NCBI RefSeq assembly: GCF_963855985.1
Contig: NC_087114.1
Span: 1,203,001-1,267,000 of the forward strand
Direction of reading: 5' to 3'
Origin: Ostrinia nubilalis
Taxonomy: Eukaryota > Arthropoda > Insecta > Lepidoptera > Crambidae
DNA length: 64,000 nucleotides
Made by a program: the position numbers and the translations under genes. Positions within the stretch are counted from its first letter, which is position 1, and the number at the start of each line of letters is the position of its first letter. Positions 12,501 to 27,500 of this stretch are shown one piece after another. Under the pieces are notes generated by a model, which ran no database searches, was not told where the DNA came from, and worked only from the letters and a program-made list of their open reading frames with translations.

Positions 12501-15500
12501 ATTTGTATTCAATATTTAAGTAATTTAGTATGAAATATCTTAGGATAATTTTTCATAAAATAAACAAGAAACATATATTTAAGTGAAAAAACAGGTTTAA
12601 TCGTATTTTAAACATAAAACAATATTATTTCTAGCTACAAACAAAAAAGTTACCAAAAAACTAGTTACATTTATAGTGTTTTCTTCACAACCCCAAATAA
12701 TATTGAAAATTAGAATATCAAAACAAAATAAAACTTTTTTCTAGTAAACCAATATACTTATAAACAAAAACAAACATAAACTTTTCAATAAGTTTAAGAA
12801 CTTGAAAAATCACAATAGGAATAGTTGGCCCATATTTTTTTATTTTATTCTAAAAATTTCTTAGCAGTCTCAATAATAATTAGTCTCAACATTATGATTA
12901 TAATCTAAAATAAACTTATTGCTGACATTTGGTATATATTTTCACATCAATATGACAGACATTTTTCATACATTTGGAGCAAACTCTGGGAGTATTGCTA
13001 TCTTTACTTCGTGGGCACATGACACCTAGATGTCTTTCTTTTTTTTTATTTTGACTAGGTCCTTGTGTTGGTAGATCTTCAGGTAAGTCAACACATCTGC
13101 TGGGGATTCAAATCTTTAGCCATATTGCAGCAAAACCAATGAAAAATACAAATTTATAAAAAATCTAATATGGAAAAATACCTACATAACTACACTCGTG
13201 GGGGACTTAGGTCCCGCAACGGCATGTACCTCACAAACCACAAACGTGAACAGCGCACACGTCCGTCCCCTGCTAGCTCTCGGGCATCACTGGGAATACA
13301 CCGGACCGCAACCGCGTCGCATTTTAAATAATTATTTTATTTGCAAAAAAGTAGGCGGTGGGGGAGCTAGGTCCCCCACGAGTGGTGTTAAGGGTTAAGG
13401 CCGTGTACCGTCGAACGAGTTTGAAAATTTCGCCGCTCCGTTCACCGGGGGCGTAGCTCAGATGGTAGAGCGCTCGCTTAGCATGCGAGAGGTACCGGGA
13501 TCGATACCCGGCGCCTCCATCATATTCACTAGGAACATCCAAACTTTTTTTATTTTATTTTCAACTAGCTTTTGCCCGCGGCATCACCCGCGTGACATTC
13601 AGTTTGTCACAGATCGTCGTAAATAATAGCATATTATAAAACATATTATTCCGGGTTATAAACAAAAATACTGTAAAGTTTCATCAAAATCCGTTCAGTA
13701 GTTTTTGCATGAAAGAGTAACAAACATCCAGACATATTTTTTTTTATCCACAACGAGGAAGCTCTTGCCCAAGTAACATTTTACTCCATTTAAGAGTTCA
13801 CATTTAGTTCTAATGTGTACTTAAAGCATTAGTACAGTTCACTCGTGATGTATTAAGCTGTATTATTGCAATTAATTACACCTATACCTGTCTAAGGGAC
13901 TTATAGGAGTGTAGACTAGTGTAGAGTTATACTTTTATACGATTGTTGGTGTTATAATACTCTAACAACTATTCTTTAGTCAGCCATCTGACTAAGAGCA
14001 TTATAGGAGGGTAGAGATACGGCAACCGCTGTTTAACGGCCTACTTGTACGATGTTATAGAGCTAGCATTTTAATAGAACACACGTGGTCATTTATAAAG
14101 CCAAAGGCTGTTATGTTTACTTGTTTTAGACTGTTATACAGCTAGTAGCTGTAGTAGGACTTGTTTGTGATAATTAAAATAACCTTTTTTTACTATCTGT
14201 ACAAAAGTGTTTCAATGGTTCGCATGTACACTGTAGGCTGTTAAATGGACTATATGTGTTGTCCATTAACATCAATAGCAGTTTATTTGTCCACAAGTAC
14301 TACTCTTATTTGCTTTAAGCTGAACATGAATGTGAATGTGATATTCTATTACACATTTCCCCAAGCCTGTTTTTAGTTGTTCATGGTGGTTCTGTACATG
14401 ATGCAGAGCAAAATATTATGCCTCAACCTGAAATTTTTCAAAATATACAGATATCAGAGTGTGATGATTGCAGTTCTAGTGATAGTGAATACCATTTTGA
14501 TTTGGACAATTATTTAACCTTTCGCAAAAAAAATAAGAACATGGGCTATTGAAAATCGTATTCCTCATTCCGCTTTGAATAAATTGTCAAGCATAATAAA
14601 CGAATTTAAACCGGGAACACTACCGTCTGATGCTTTAGGTATTCATACTTGACTATTAGTACCTGGGCTAGGCGATTTAACGGACATTAATAATTTTTAT
14701 TGCGGATCTCTAAAATTTCAGTATTTGAAAGAATTAAAGATACACAATTGACCTGAACTAGGTACATCTTAAAGCTGTACATAAGTTCACATTAGAATAA
14801 ATTTATAGACATTAGCGCTGTAGTGGTACAAATGTGGAACTTCATATAGATAACAGCATTCTAACAGAACACATGTGAACCTAATATACGCTCACCGCAT
14901 TAAATTGGAGTTATAACAGTTCACATAGCCGTATTTCATTTCCACCATTTTGTTCTACATAACCTAAAATATTTACCAAATAAATCTCCAAAATTAATGC
15001 AGATTTATCACAAAATTCGCAGATAGAGCGATTGAGTTTTGGTTTCATGTTATAATTAATTACCGTAATATAATTATAATGCCAATCCAATATCAAAAAC
15101 TGAAAATTGTAGATTTCCTCTCAGCCAGTTTTAAATATTTTAAAATGAATATTGCGTTTTTACAGAGGCGCGTAAATATTTTAGCTGTAAATATGTATAC
15201 ATTTCACGATAAAGTTGCATTCCCAATGGCATTAACATTATTAAGTATTTAAAACCCGTGTTATTATTTGCATAAATGATTATCCGCCCGAGTTATTTCC
15301 CTCTTGGCACTCACGTACAAATACCAAACTAATATTAAAATGTGGAAATAATTTAAGACACACGTGAACTTTAGGTAGCATTGGAGTACTTTTGTCGGAC
15401 TTTATAACTTTGAAAGCTGTGCATTTAGCCACTTGTTACTCTTTATTATCCTCACGTACGTTGTATGGTTCACACTGCGTCCCATATAGTGCCGTAAGTC

Positions 15501-18500
15501 AGCCTTAAGTACGATGTTACTACTTAAACTGCTATTATAATGCTATTATACTGCTAATGTACAGCCATAGTGAACTTAAGGCTGTCTAATTTGTGCCCAA
15601 ACTGGTTCTATAAAAGCATTATAGCAAGCTATACAGCTCGTATACAGCTGACATACACAGCTTGTGGAGTACATGTGAACGACTATTGAACTCTTAAATG
15701 GAGTAAAATGCTACTTGGGTGGCCTGTATCTCACCTGTATGTATGTATTTAAAAAAGTAATTATATCCGTTAAGCTAGCACCCCTGACACATGCATATTA
15801 CTTGCTTAATTTGGGGTTAGAATTTAAAAAAAAACTTAATTCAACCGTAACTATAATAATAACCGGCGTTTTTTGTGTGGAATTGACAGATTTTTGACAG
15901 TTAAAGGAAGATGGTGCAACCCAGCCTAAGGTTTCAATGGTTTTCTGTGATTCCCTTAAAAAGACAACGTCACGCTTGCATAACAGTGACATAAGTACGC
16001 CAGAACAATGGCAACGGGACAGACGTACGTACTTTCACTGTGTGTAGTGAACGAGTGTGTTGTTCTGTGGAAGGTTTGATAGTGGAAACGCATAAGTAAA
16101 ATATCAGTACTAAGATACAGTAACATGTTTGAAAAAGTCAACTACAGGATGTATAGAGTGAACAATAGTGCTTGTTTTTTGTTAGTAAACTACTAGCTAT
16201 TGCCCGCGGCTTCACCCGCGTGAAATTTAGTTTGTCACAGATCGTCATAATTTATAGCCTAATTATGTTATTCTGGGTTATAAACAATAATATTGTAAAG
16301 TTTCATCGAAATCCGTTCAGTTGTTTTTGCGTGAAAGAGTAACAAATATCCAGACATCCACACAAACTTTCGCATTTATAATATTACTAGTTGGATAGAG
16401 AAACACTAATTTTTTAGATTTTTTATAATGTTTTAGATTCATTTCAAATTCTTACTATTTCAATTTTCACTATTACCTGATAAAGAAACTCTGCTCAATA
16501 TATTGATGCTGTGAATGTAGCAATTTTCCTGATTACACAATATTTTCTTTTAGAAGTACTTACCTACCTAGCTCTGCTACTCCTATCGTCGGCTGATTGC
16601 AAGAAGTCATTAACTAGCAGAAACATGATTTCGAGAAATAGCTTAATGAAGTTTGGAGAGAAAAAAGCCATTTAAAAAAAATATATAATAGGTAGCGCCG
16701 CAATGAAAATGCCGATACATAAAAATAAGTCTTAGTAAAAATTTTTAGTTACTGGCATTTCAAAATAACGTACACAGTATTTTAAAAAAATCAAAATATG
16801 AAGTTAATGTCTTTTGACTGACGGCCAACTATAACAAACCAAGAAGTAATTACTTTTTACTTTATCGGATTACCGTGATACATGTTAAATCAAGTTAAAT
16901 TACGTTTAAAATAATATATAATAACGAAATATGTATTATGACCTGTCATCTTCTGGGTCACATTCTAAACAAAAAATTCAGAAACAGTGCAGTGTGGATG
17001 ACATAGAAAAGACAACACACGAGATGTTTTCTTCATGAAAATTTTCGCAACTACAGATGATATAATTTTGTAAATCTGTAGCTACGAATTCTTACATAAC
17101 CGATGCTAATTGCTAGATAAAAATAGGGTATACACGAGCACAAAATAATCCTCCCTCAGACACTACCGTGTAGAAAATTTTCATGAAGAAAACATCTCGT
17201 GTGTTGTCGCAAAATTTTCGCAACTACAGATGATATAATTTTGTAAATCAGTAGCTACGAATTCTTACATAACCGATGCTAATTGATAGATAAAAATACG
17301 GTATAAACGAGCACAAAATAATCCTCCCTCAGACACTACCGTGTAGAAAATGTTCATGAAGAAAATATCTCATGTGTTGTCTTTTCTATGTCATCCACAC
17401 TGCACTGTCTCTGTTGGCAAGATTAAGAAGAGGTGCAGCAAACGCAGTTAAGGAACGGCTGGGATGAACAAGGATAGGCGCATTATAAATCTTTATTAAG
17501 TTCTGGCAGTTAGTCAAAACAGTGTGTGTATCGACTATGTTACGACACAAAATCATTAATGGACAATAATTACTTTAAGAGCCATTTCACAAAAATATTC
17601 CGCGCGAATTTAGGTAAAAGCTGTCAACGCAACGTCAAAAGAGTAAAAAGAACGCTGAAATGGACAAAAAAATCTTGAGCCGTGACCGTATTAAGACTTG
17701 ATTTAAGTTATTAATTTTAAGGTAGAGTGAGGTATTCAAACTTGATAAATTAATTTAAATTTTTAATAGAGTTTATTAAATCTTTTATATTTCGATTCAT
17801 AATGAAACACGAATAGGTATAATATGTAAAATATATATTAAGTACAAAATAAAGACAGTCACATAGCGAAAAAAAAATCTGCCCCCTTCCGGCTCCATCA
17901 TCGGACCCTGGATACGAATAATGAAACACGAATAGGTATAAATGTAAAATATATATTAAGTACAAAATAAAGACAGTCACATAGTGAAAAAAAAAATCTG
18001 CCCCCTTACAGCTTCATCATCGGACCCTGGATACGAAATATTCGTCAAGGCGAATCACACAAGCCCTAACTCCATAGGGTTCTATTGTTTTGTTACGGAG
18101 GTGGCCATTGCATCTCCTCCAGATCCATTATCAGACAGAGCTAAGAAATAAATAAATAAATATTATTATAAGTAAACAAATAACTAAAATAATTCATCTT
18201 ACTATCTTACTTCTTACTAGTCTTACTAATATTATAAATACGAAAGTTTGTGTGGATGTCTGGATGTTTGTTACACTTTCACGCAAAAACTACTGAACAG
18301 ATTTTGATGAAACTTTACAGTACAGTACAGCAGTACTAGGCAGTCTGTGTCACTCGGGTCGGACGTTCCTATCGCAAGACCTTTGGTTCACTCAGTTCCG
18401 ATACGACTCTAATGCTGTGTGTAATTATTTTCCTGAATACACTGAGTTTATTTATTTCTACGAGTGGATTTCATTTTGCCTGAGACCTACGCCATGAACC

Positions 18501-21500
18501 CTGAACCAGAAGACCCTGTCGCCAGCGACAGCGACGCTCGTCCATCCCTGGCGTCGACCAGAATAGCAATGTATAGGCTATAATTTATGACGATCTGTGA
18601 CAAACTAAATTTCAAGCGGGTGAAGCCGCGGGCAATACTACATATTTCATACTAGCTTTTGCCCGCGACTTCTTCTGCGATGAAGTGGAAAATGGTTCTA
18701 ATAGAATTAAAATATTCTAAGAAAATTAATTTTGTTAAATGATTATAATAATATTTTTTGATATAAAATCTACAAATTATTATGTTTAAATATTTGCATA
18801 CTTACAAAATTATGAGATCTTTCTAAAACAAAATTAAAACACTACACCTGCCGCAGATTTCTTTGTAAACAATGTTTTTTTGTTTTTCCTTCAGGTGCTA
18901 AAATCACCAGGCTATTGTGTGCGCATACTCTGGAGTATTCCACATACAACTGGTCGTCGGAGAAGCATAGATTTCCATTAAATCTACTCCCGCTACCATA
19001 TGGAACTCCGCTAAAACTCGTGAGGGCGCCAACACTTGCTTTTGTATCGAAAATTAGTATGAGCAGCTGCGCACGCGGTTGCCCGTTGCAGGCTCTATGC
19101 AACCACACTATTTTAAACCGTGGTACCTAAGCATGAGATGGGAAACTGCAATCTCTTGAATTCTCTTGAATTTGATGGTGTTAGGGGAATCTTAGGAATG
19201 AATACAGACTTTCCAATGGAATCTCCTCATCAATATTGCGAAATTGCGAGTTGCAATGCAATGTTACGTTTTCACTTGTTACTTTATTGTAATCTGACCT
19301 TGATTTTTCAAACACGTGTAAAAAAAATTAAATCAAAAATGCTAAGGAATATTTCATTGATATCAACTAAATATTCCCCATTATTCAATTCAAGTTAGAA
19401 ACAAGCACAGATCATAGAAACTAAAGGGAAATGTGACAAGGGACAAATTGGAACATATTGCTTGTGAAAGCAATGATGACAGTAGCGACGTCATTATGTA
19501 AACAGTTTATATTGCTTGCATAGTACTAAATATTATTCGAACGTTGAATACTGATACCGCAGTGGATAATGAGCACATAATTTGATTTCTTTGTGTGTGT
19601 GAATTTCTAATACGACACTGAGTTTCGAACTCAGCGCATTACTTATAATAATAATATAAATAATAATAAAATCATTTATTTGCAAGCTTAGCATCTCTCT
19701 ATTTTTCTATGGAACCAAGTTATCTCCAAAATAACATTCCACGCCTTTTTAACCTAGTCAGGTAATAATTTTAATAAAATACGAAGCACGTCATCTATCA
19801 ATAGGATAAATGTATATTTTAGAAGTTAATAAATTATGCATAAAATATAAACACTAGAAGTTTAGTTAAATCGTAGAATTTCTGAAAAACAAGTACTAAA
19901 ATCGCACTGAAAAAAAGTATTAATATGTTATCTAATTTATTTATTAAACGTCGAATTTTATCAAAGATTATGGACTAAAGTTTTTGAAAATATTTTATAG
20001 CCTACATAGAAAAAAATTAGGATTCTAAATCGTGAAATAATTTTTTTTCGGAGCCTATTGCCTCCAAACAAACAAACAATTAAATCTTTCCTCTTTTATT
20101 AGTATAGATTTAACAACAAAGCTTCCCTCTCGAAACAAAACGCTTCTTTTTCTTTTTCACGAAACAAAACTCAAAGCGGATAAATCAATGAACAAATCTT
20201 TGGACAATTTCACAGCGCCATCTAGTCCAAAAGTAGGCAACTAATATGCTTGTGTTAAGGGTGCTAGCATAATGGATATTCTTTTTTATAATTTATTTAA
20301 TAAATTAAATACATGGTACCTACATATTATACATAGTTACACCCAGATCCGTCAAAGAAATTAAAATTCATCATTTCAATTTCTGCTCGGCCGGCCGACT
20401 CGAAACAGCCTCTCGGCATAGTATCAAATGTATTTGGTCGCCGTACAAATCACCGCTTTACGACACGAACGCACGTAAACGTCACGGCGGGAAAAATGAC
20501 ACAGGTCCTGCCTTGACGGGCGCTCGCGCCATACTAATCGATGTCGGCTTGCGCATTGTAATTTATACTGATATTCACATCAATATTTTGACAAAGTGGT
20601 TACTAATATTTAAACAATAACTGTAGAAATCAATTCTACAATGAATATTCTTTATTTTGGGATACTTTTATTGCAGTTATTGCTGTGTTTTTAAACCAAA
20701 AACCACGATCAAAATGTGACGTTAATCTTCAAATTTGCCAAATTATTTTTATATTTTACTCAATAATGGTAATGAAATTCAAGAATCTATTTCATTAATG
20801 GACTACAAGAATATATGTCCGATGATTACTATATATTTTAAGCTTATTATATGAGCATAAATAATAGATACAGGACTTTGAAAATGAGTCTGCGGCATTT
20901 TTTCCGTAAAATGGTTGTGGGAGATGGGGCACTGTGAATTAAGCAAAAGAGTTTTAGTAAATCCGTTTCATTAATGGTCAACACCAAGGATTGACCTATC
21001 TTTCGCAGTTATTAAATAATCTCTGGGTGTTGCCTAAGATAGTAATTCATGCTTCCAAAATCTTAGAAATTTGCACGAAAATGTAAAATGGCTCTTAATG
21101 CTATAAAAATTTACGAAACTGTATTTATCAAGTTTTACAAAAATAAATCTTCCAAAGTACGGCAGATATCCATTTACTGATTCTTGCATAATATAGTATA
21201 AGTCGCGGCCAATATCGCCATGCTAGTATGGACACTTAATGACTTTTTGTAGTTAATGACTTCTTGCAATCAGCCGACGCTATACTCAAAAAAATATATT
21301 TAAGTCTGTCTAAATATCAAAACTCAAACTATCATAAATCTATGCGCTTGAGCACAGAATTATTGTAGGTACGTCGTCTTGATTGTGGTACTAGTGATTC
21401 GGGCACAGTATCACTCAGTCGTGCACGTCACGGTATACACCTTGTGAGTCGCATCGCAAGCCACTTGGTCATGGTTCGATGCTCAGTGGAGATTGGAGAT

Positions 21501-24500
21501 TGATTTGCTGCTTCTATATGTTTTATATTATAAGTTTATTTCTTTTGTATCATCATCAACATTTCAGCCATAGGACGTCCACTGACGGCGGGTCCAATGA
21601 CAGTTTAACTTTCCCCCGGGACTAACTTGACCTTCACTGGTTGGGTTATTGGCGGTCAAGCTGGATCCTGGCTACACAGGAATTGCAGAAAGAAAGAAAT
21701 AAAGAAAAAGTTATTATTTGGAGACCCTACCAAATCATTATAAGTGCCAGTATAGGTACCATAAGTGCCACTAGTGGTCTAAATTGAATAAAAGATTTTT
21801 GATTTGATTTGATTTTGATTAGAATAATAAAAGCAAACTTAATGACTTCAAGCACTTTCTTCCAGTCATCCTAAAAAATACACTAAGCCAATCCAAATGT
21901 CCACTAAACTACTTTTTAAAACACGCATCATCGATCAATTAGCGCCAATTTATTTGTCATTAATTGAGTTCCAATTATATTTTACTTGAATCACAATAAA
22001 CAATCTTATTATTATCTCAACAAGAGTTAAGTACATTATTGAAAATGTTGGTTAACAAATGGAAAAAGTCTACTTTCTAGTTTACTGAAGTTAAATCTTC
22101 TGAAAGACACGCGTTTACAATACATTAGCATTTTACAAGCTCTTGTTTATTTAAAACGTCATCATCATTTCAGCCACAGGACATCCACTGCTGAACATAG
22201 GCCTCCCCCAATGATTTCCATAATGACCAGTTGGTAGCGGCCTGCATCCAGCGCCTTCGCTACATTTAAGTAAAACATGTAGCTAAACTTTATCGAAATG
22301 ATAAAATTAGGACTTAGTCTTTTCATATTTTCATTTCTACTTTTTGCACTTATGTAATGTAAGTAATATAAGTACAGTGGCGGACTTAATTCCGGGTGGC
22401 ATTCTCTACTAATCAACTAATAATTTTATGTCTAGAGACAGAGATTTAGTGTCTAAGTTAGATTAATTATTAGTATAGTACATAGATATTTATTTATTAA
22501 GAGGTTTTGCACTTTTAAGTCTTCAATTTACAGTGGCGGACTTAATTTTTCGTATGGCATTCTCTACCAACACAGATCACAGGCTGTGTGGTCTGTGTCT
22601 ACCAATAAACCATCTTAAAGCCTATAGAATTTGTTGTAAGTTGATTGTATGATTAATATCTTGTAACATTTATTAATTTTCAATTTTCTTTTTGTTTCAG
22701 GATATGAAGAAATGTACACAATATCCCAGCTATCACCAAAATCGGCTGCAAAACACCTCCCCCCTGATGTCGTATTACAGACGAGTCGGACTGAAAACGT
22801 AGTGTTTAGAATAGAACCCAGCCTTATGGTAGATGAAGACTTAGAACCGGATACCATATTCAACAACGAAGAAAGAGAAGACCATGTTATAGTGGCCAGA
22901 TCTGCCGATCCTGACAGAGAATCCAGATCCATAAACATAGATGATATACCATCGTCAAACAACGAAATTGATAATCACATAGAACTGCACAACAAAAGAA
23001 AGTACTACGAAATCAGACCAACAAAAACCCTGGATTATTTACGGAGTAGTGACGATGAGATCTTTATGTCCTCGGGATTCGGGGACAGATTAGAATTCAG
23101 GTTTCCGGGGGAAGGGAAAAGGGTCCCGGTAGCGAGGGCACTGACGCTCCCGGGGCCCAGAGTCCGGCCTACTGCAGTGCAGCCGATCTTTGCGACAGCC
23201 AACCTTAACCAGGGCCGGCAGAACACAGAGATACAGAACATAATCACAGGTATAGTCAAGCTTTTAAACGGCAACGTCAATGTCCAAGCTAATTCGCAGC
23301 TTCTTAATGGACGACCCGGCAGACCGATGGCTTCCAGAATCAACAACCGCGGTCCTCCAAGGATATCTGATCTGCCTCCACTAGATTTCGACCTTCCAGT
23401 CACACCACCTGTTCATGCTTATCAGCCAACCAAAACTCCTCCGCCATACCCGTTCGACAGACCTCCTTATCATGGTGTCAATTTACCTGAGCAAATTGTA
23501 CCACCACTGACTCACAGGCCAGGATTCCACAGGCCGATGCCTCCGTGGCAGCGGCCTAGGCCAAGGCCTCCAACTAACAGACCTAATAGACCTGGCCTGC
23601 CTATGTACAAACCTCTACCACCGCTCCCTGCTGATCTTCCAGACTTAGAAGATAAGAAGCCAGAGGAAGAGATAACCGTAAGCGAAAACGAAACTAGTCA
23701 TTCAGAGAATAACATACATCACGATGATAAAGAGACTGTGCCTTTATTGAACTTACCAGAGAACAACAGCACTGAGACTGAAGAAGAATCAGAATTGGAA
23801 GTAGAAGAAGAAGAACTAACAACTACACCAGAAACCACGTCATCAACAACAACAACAACTACAACAACTGAATCTACTACAAGCACAACCACAACCACAA
23901 CGGAAAAACCAACAACAAAAACGACGACAACAGAAAAAACTACTGAAAAGCCCACAACACAGGTAACAACAGAACAAACGACAACCTCTAGTACGACAAC
24001 AGAGAAACCTAAAACAGAGAAGCTTACAAAACCAGAGAAAGACAAAAAGAAAGAGACAATTACTGAAAAGGATAAAATAAACAAAGATAAATACAAAATT
24101 GTTGATGATAAACCAGCTAAACCTGTCAGAAATGAGACCATAGATCAGCCTATTATAGAGTCTTCGTTAGTGGAGATCAAAACGACTTCCACGTCATCTT
24201 TGGAAGCTCCTACTCCTACCGAGGGTCTGATAAGCCATTCTCCTACTCCAAGCAACTCGGCGAGCTCGGTGGATATTGTCAAGACGTCTTCTATCAACTC
24301 CCAGCCGTTGCCATGTGAGTAGATGATATCATTGCATTATAATTAGGTAGATTGCTGGATATTTTAAACTTTTAGCTGAGAGAATTCTCAATAATGTGGA
24401 TTTTGTACACAGTCATGTCCTTTTAAAGTAACTTTGTTAACTCAACCTTGGGATAATAATTTGCTGAGAAGATGCAGCGCATAAAACTTACGCCCGTATT

Positions 24501-27500
24501 CACAAACGATGCTAGCTTAAGTGAAGCAGCAAATCGAACGCACAGCGTTGACTAGAGCTATGTGATTGGTTCGTGTGTCACCCTATGCGTCCACGCGCTC
24601 TGTGAAACCTCACAGTAATGTTTGTGAATGCGGGCCTACTGGTGTGACCTAGTAATGTTTTAACTAAATCAAGCAAAATATCCAGGGTCCACGTCACATC
24701 TGAGGCAGCTACAAGAATTAACTAAGTCCAGATCTATCGTCTTCTTCTTCTTCTTCTTTTCAGCCAAATGACGTCTTCACTCCACCGAAATTCCTAGCAT
24801 GAACAGACAGCAAGAGCTAACAAAAACTTCCATCCACAGCGTCCCAAGGAATCCCCTACCATCCATACCGGCCTCGTCCCGGTATAGTGCTGGATGACAC
24901 CGACTTCAAGCCCCACGGGTCGAGGCTTAGACCTTCAGAAGTGTCCGTCATTACTGCCCCGGAGACCAGGCTGCCCCCGGGGTATGGGGAGATATTCGAC
25001 GTGACGCTGACTGCTATACAGGGGCCGGGAGAGAAAGGAGCCACGGGTAAGAGAGAGAACGAATTTAGTTTTAAGTATTTCATTCGTTCGTTTCAGCCAA
25101 AAGACTCCATTGCTGGACAAAGTCATAGACAAAGGCCTCCACCAAGGATTTCCACAACTACCGGTCCTTCTACTTCACTAGATTATTAGTCCACCAAGTG
25201 GGAAGCCTTCTGCAGAATTCTATTTTTTTAAGAATTGTCTCGGGAATCGGGAACCTTCAAGGTGATAGTTAATAGGCACTGCTGGAGCTGAACTATCCTG
25301 AACTGCACCTCACTTAACATCAGATGTGATTGCGGTCTTCTCACCTGCCTTGTTCTGCATTAAAAAAAGATAATAATGCCACAGTGTTAAATATGGTGTA
25401 TCTTCGTCTGTAATATTGAATAGGTACTACTCAAACTTCACTTGTTGGGTTTCATTTGAGGCCAAGCTATAGATTCTGATACAGGAGTTGCAGTGGTGGG
25501 AAAGTACCTATAGTGTAATAAGTCTTTTAATATTGAATTTTGTTGAAGAACCTAGCTTTAAATAAATATCCTTCCAAAGTTTTCATCTCTTTTGTAAAAG
25601 CGCTTTAAAAAAACCTTTTTGCAGAAAATATATAACTTTAAGTCTCCTAATGTAACTTTTAAAATCTCTTTTAATTGGTGCTTTAAAGAATATCTATTCC
25701 ATTCTATTTCCAGTCCACATCGAGAACGTGCACCCAATATCTGGGCACGAAGACGATGACGTCATCTTCTCAGCGTCAGGAGACCAGGGCTTCGTGTCCA
25801 TCGACGGCAAGAAGACATACCTCAACCTGTTCGATAGCTCCACCGTGGGAGTCAGTGTCAGGCCTACTAGGGTGCAGACCGTTCCTCAACACTCTGGTAA
25901 GTTAAAACTTAAAGGTTTTTATTAACCGTTGGTGGTAGGTTCAAATTGGGGGTTTGGGGAAACACTTTAGAGAACTGGGGGGCTACTCCGAAACGCTGCT
26001 TACGTAGTGTCGAGTCTATCTGTCACCGTCGCTCAAGCTGGCATCTAGCTTTGCGCGAGAGGGATGGAAACATAGGAAACTTCGGATGACGTTTTTTGGA
26101 GTAACGTTTTCTGGGAACGACGACGTTATTTTCTCAGTCTCTAGTCTGCGGGGTATCCTAGAGAACCGCTGAAAATGACGTCATCGTCTCAGTGTCAGGA
26201 AACCAGGGCTTTGTGTCCATCGACGGCAAGAAGACATACCTCAACCTGTTCGATAGCTCCACCGTTGGGGTCAGCGTCAGGCCCACTAGGGTGCAGACCG
26301 TTCCTCAACACTCTGGTAAGTTGAAGGTTTTGGTGAACCGTTGGTGGTGGATTAGAATTGGGTATTAGGGAACGCTTTGGAGAACTGGGAGTCTACTCCG
26401 AACGCTGTTTACGTAGTGTCGAGTCTACGAGTATCTGTCACCGTCGCTCATGCTAGCATCTAGTTTTGCGCGAGAGGGATGGAAACATACGAAACTTTAG
26501 ATGACGTTTTTTCTGAAGATGACGGCATCTTCTCAGCGTGTGGAAACCAGGACGAAGCCCTGACAAATTGGTAGCCGATGTGCAACAAAAAGTTTACAAA
26601 ATATAACAAAATTGAAATAATTCACACAATAGGTACTTGGGATATTTTTCTCTTTCGTTGCGGGTTCTAAAACAGTCATCTATCCTCAGAACTACTTAAA
26701 CTGGTTGGGTTTCAGTGGCGACCAAATTGTTGTTTCTGGCTCGTTCCCACAATTCCCAGATAGTGGTGGAAACGAATGGGAGAATTCCTTTTGTTCTTAA
26801 TCGAGTATTTTGCCTGCCGTTATGATCAATTATGAGATCTTCTTTTTTCTTATTTAATTCCCATTCTTTTTCTTCCAGCTCCACCACCATTACCACCGCC
26901 GCCGCTCGGCCAAGGCGTAGGCACGGGAGTGGCGATACCAGCCGACGATATACCGCTGCCCCCACCACCGCCAAGGAGGCCTACCCCCTCTCATAGACCG
27001 CAGCAGCCGTATAGAAGACCGCAGCCCACCGTCAGGTATGTCCTTGATACTGGTAGATATGAAGAGTAGGTATAAAGTTAGGAGATGGTTATTATTTAGG
27101 CACGAGAGTTGCGATATTAGCTGATGACATACCTCTGCCCCCACCACCGCCAAGGAGGCCTACCCCCCCCTCATAGACCGCAGCAGCCGTATAGAAGACC
27201 GCAGCCCACCGTCAGGTATGTCTTTATTATGAGATGGAAAATGTCGAACGGTCCTGTCCTTAGGTTGTCTAGAAGATATCGATTTATAGTGGTTAGTTAA
27301 TTTGTGCCGTATCTTTTGTATATTTCTTTCTTTTACTTTTATTTTCTTGTCTTTTGTGGTATTTTCTATCTATCAGTTACAATTTTGTGGATGCTATTCT
27401 TAGAAAATGTGCTAATATTCTCCATGCATCCCTCTACGGAGAAGAATCGCCTGATGGAAAGTGATGAAATGCTTTATTCCATAAGTTTATGGGATGAATT

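Noticed and set aside
18842..19130. Overlapping open frames on both strands near 19.0 kb
   Set aside because: No domain, no splice partner, no homology recognised; left unannotated.
23035..24141. Minus-strand open frames opposite exon 2
   Set aside because: Low-complexity Val/Ser product created by the antisense of the Thr-rich repeat.
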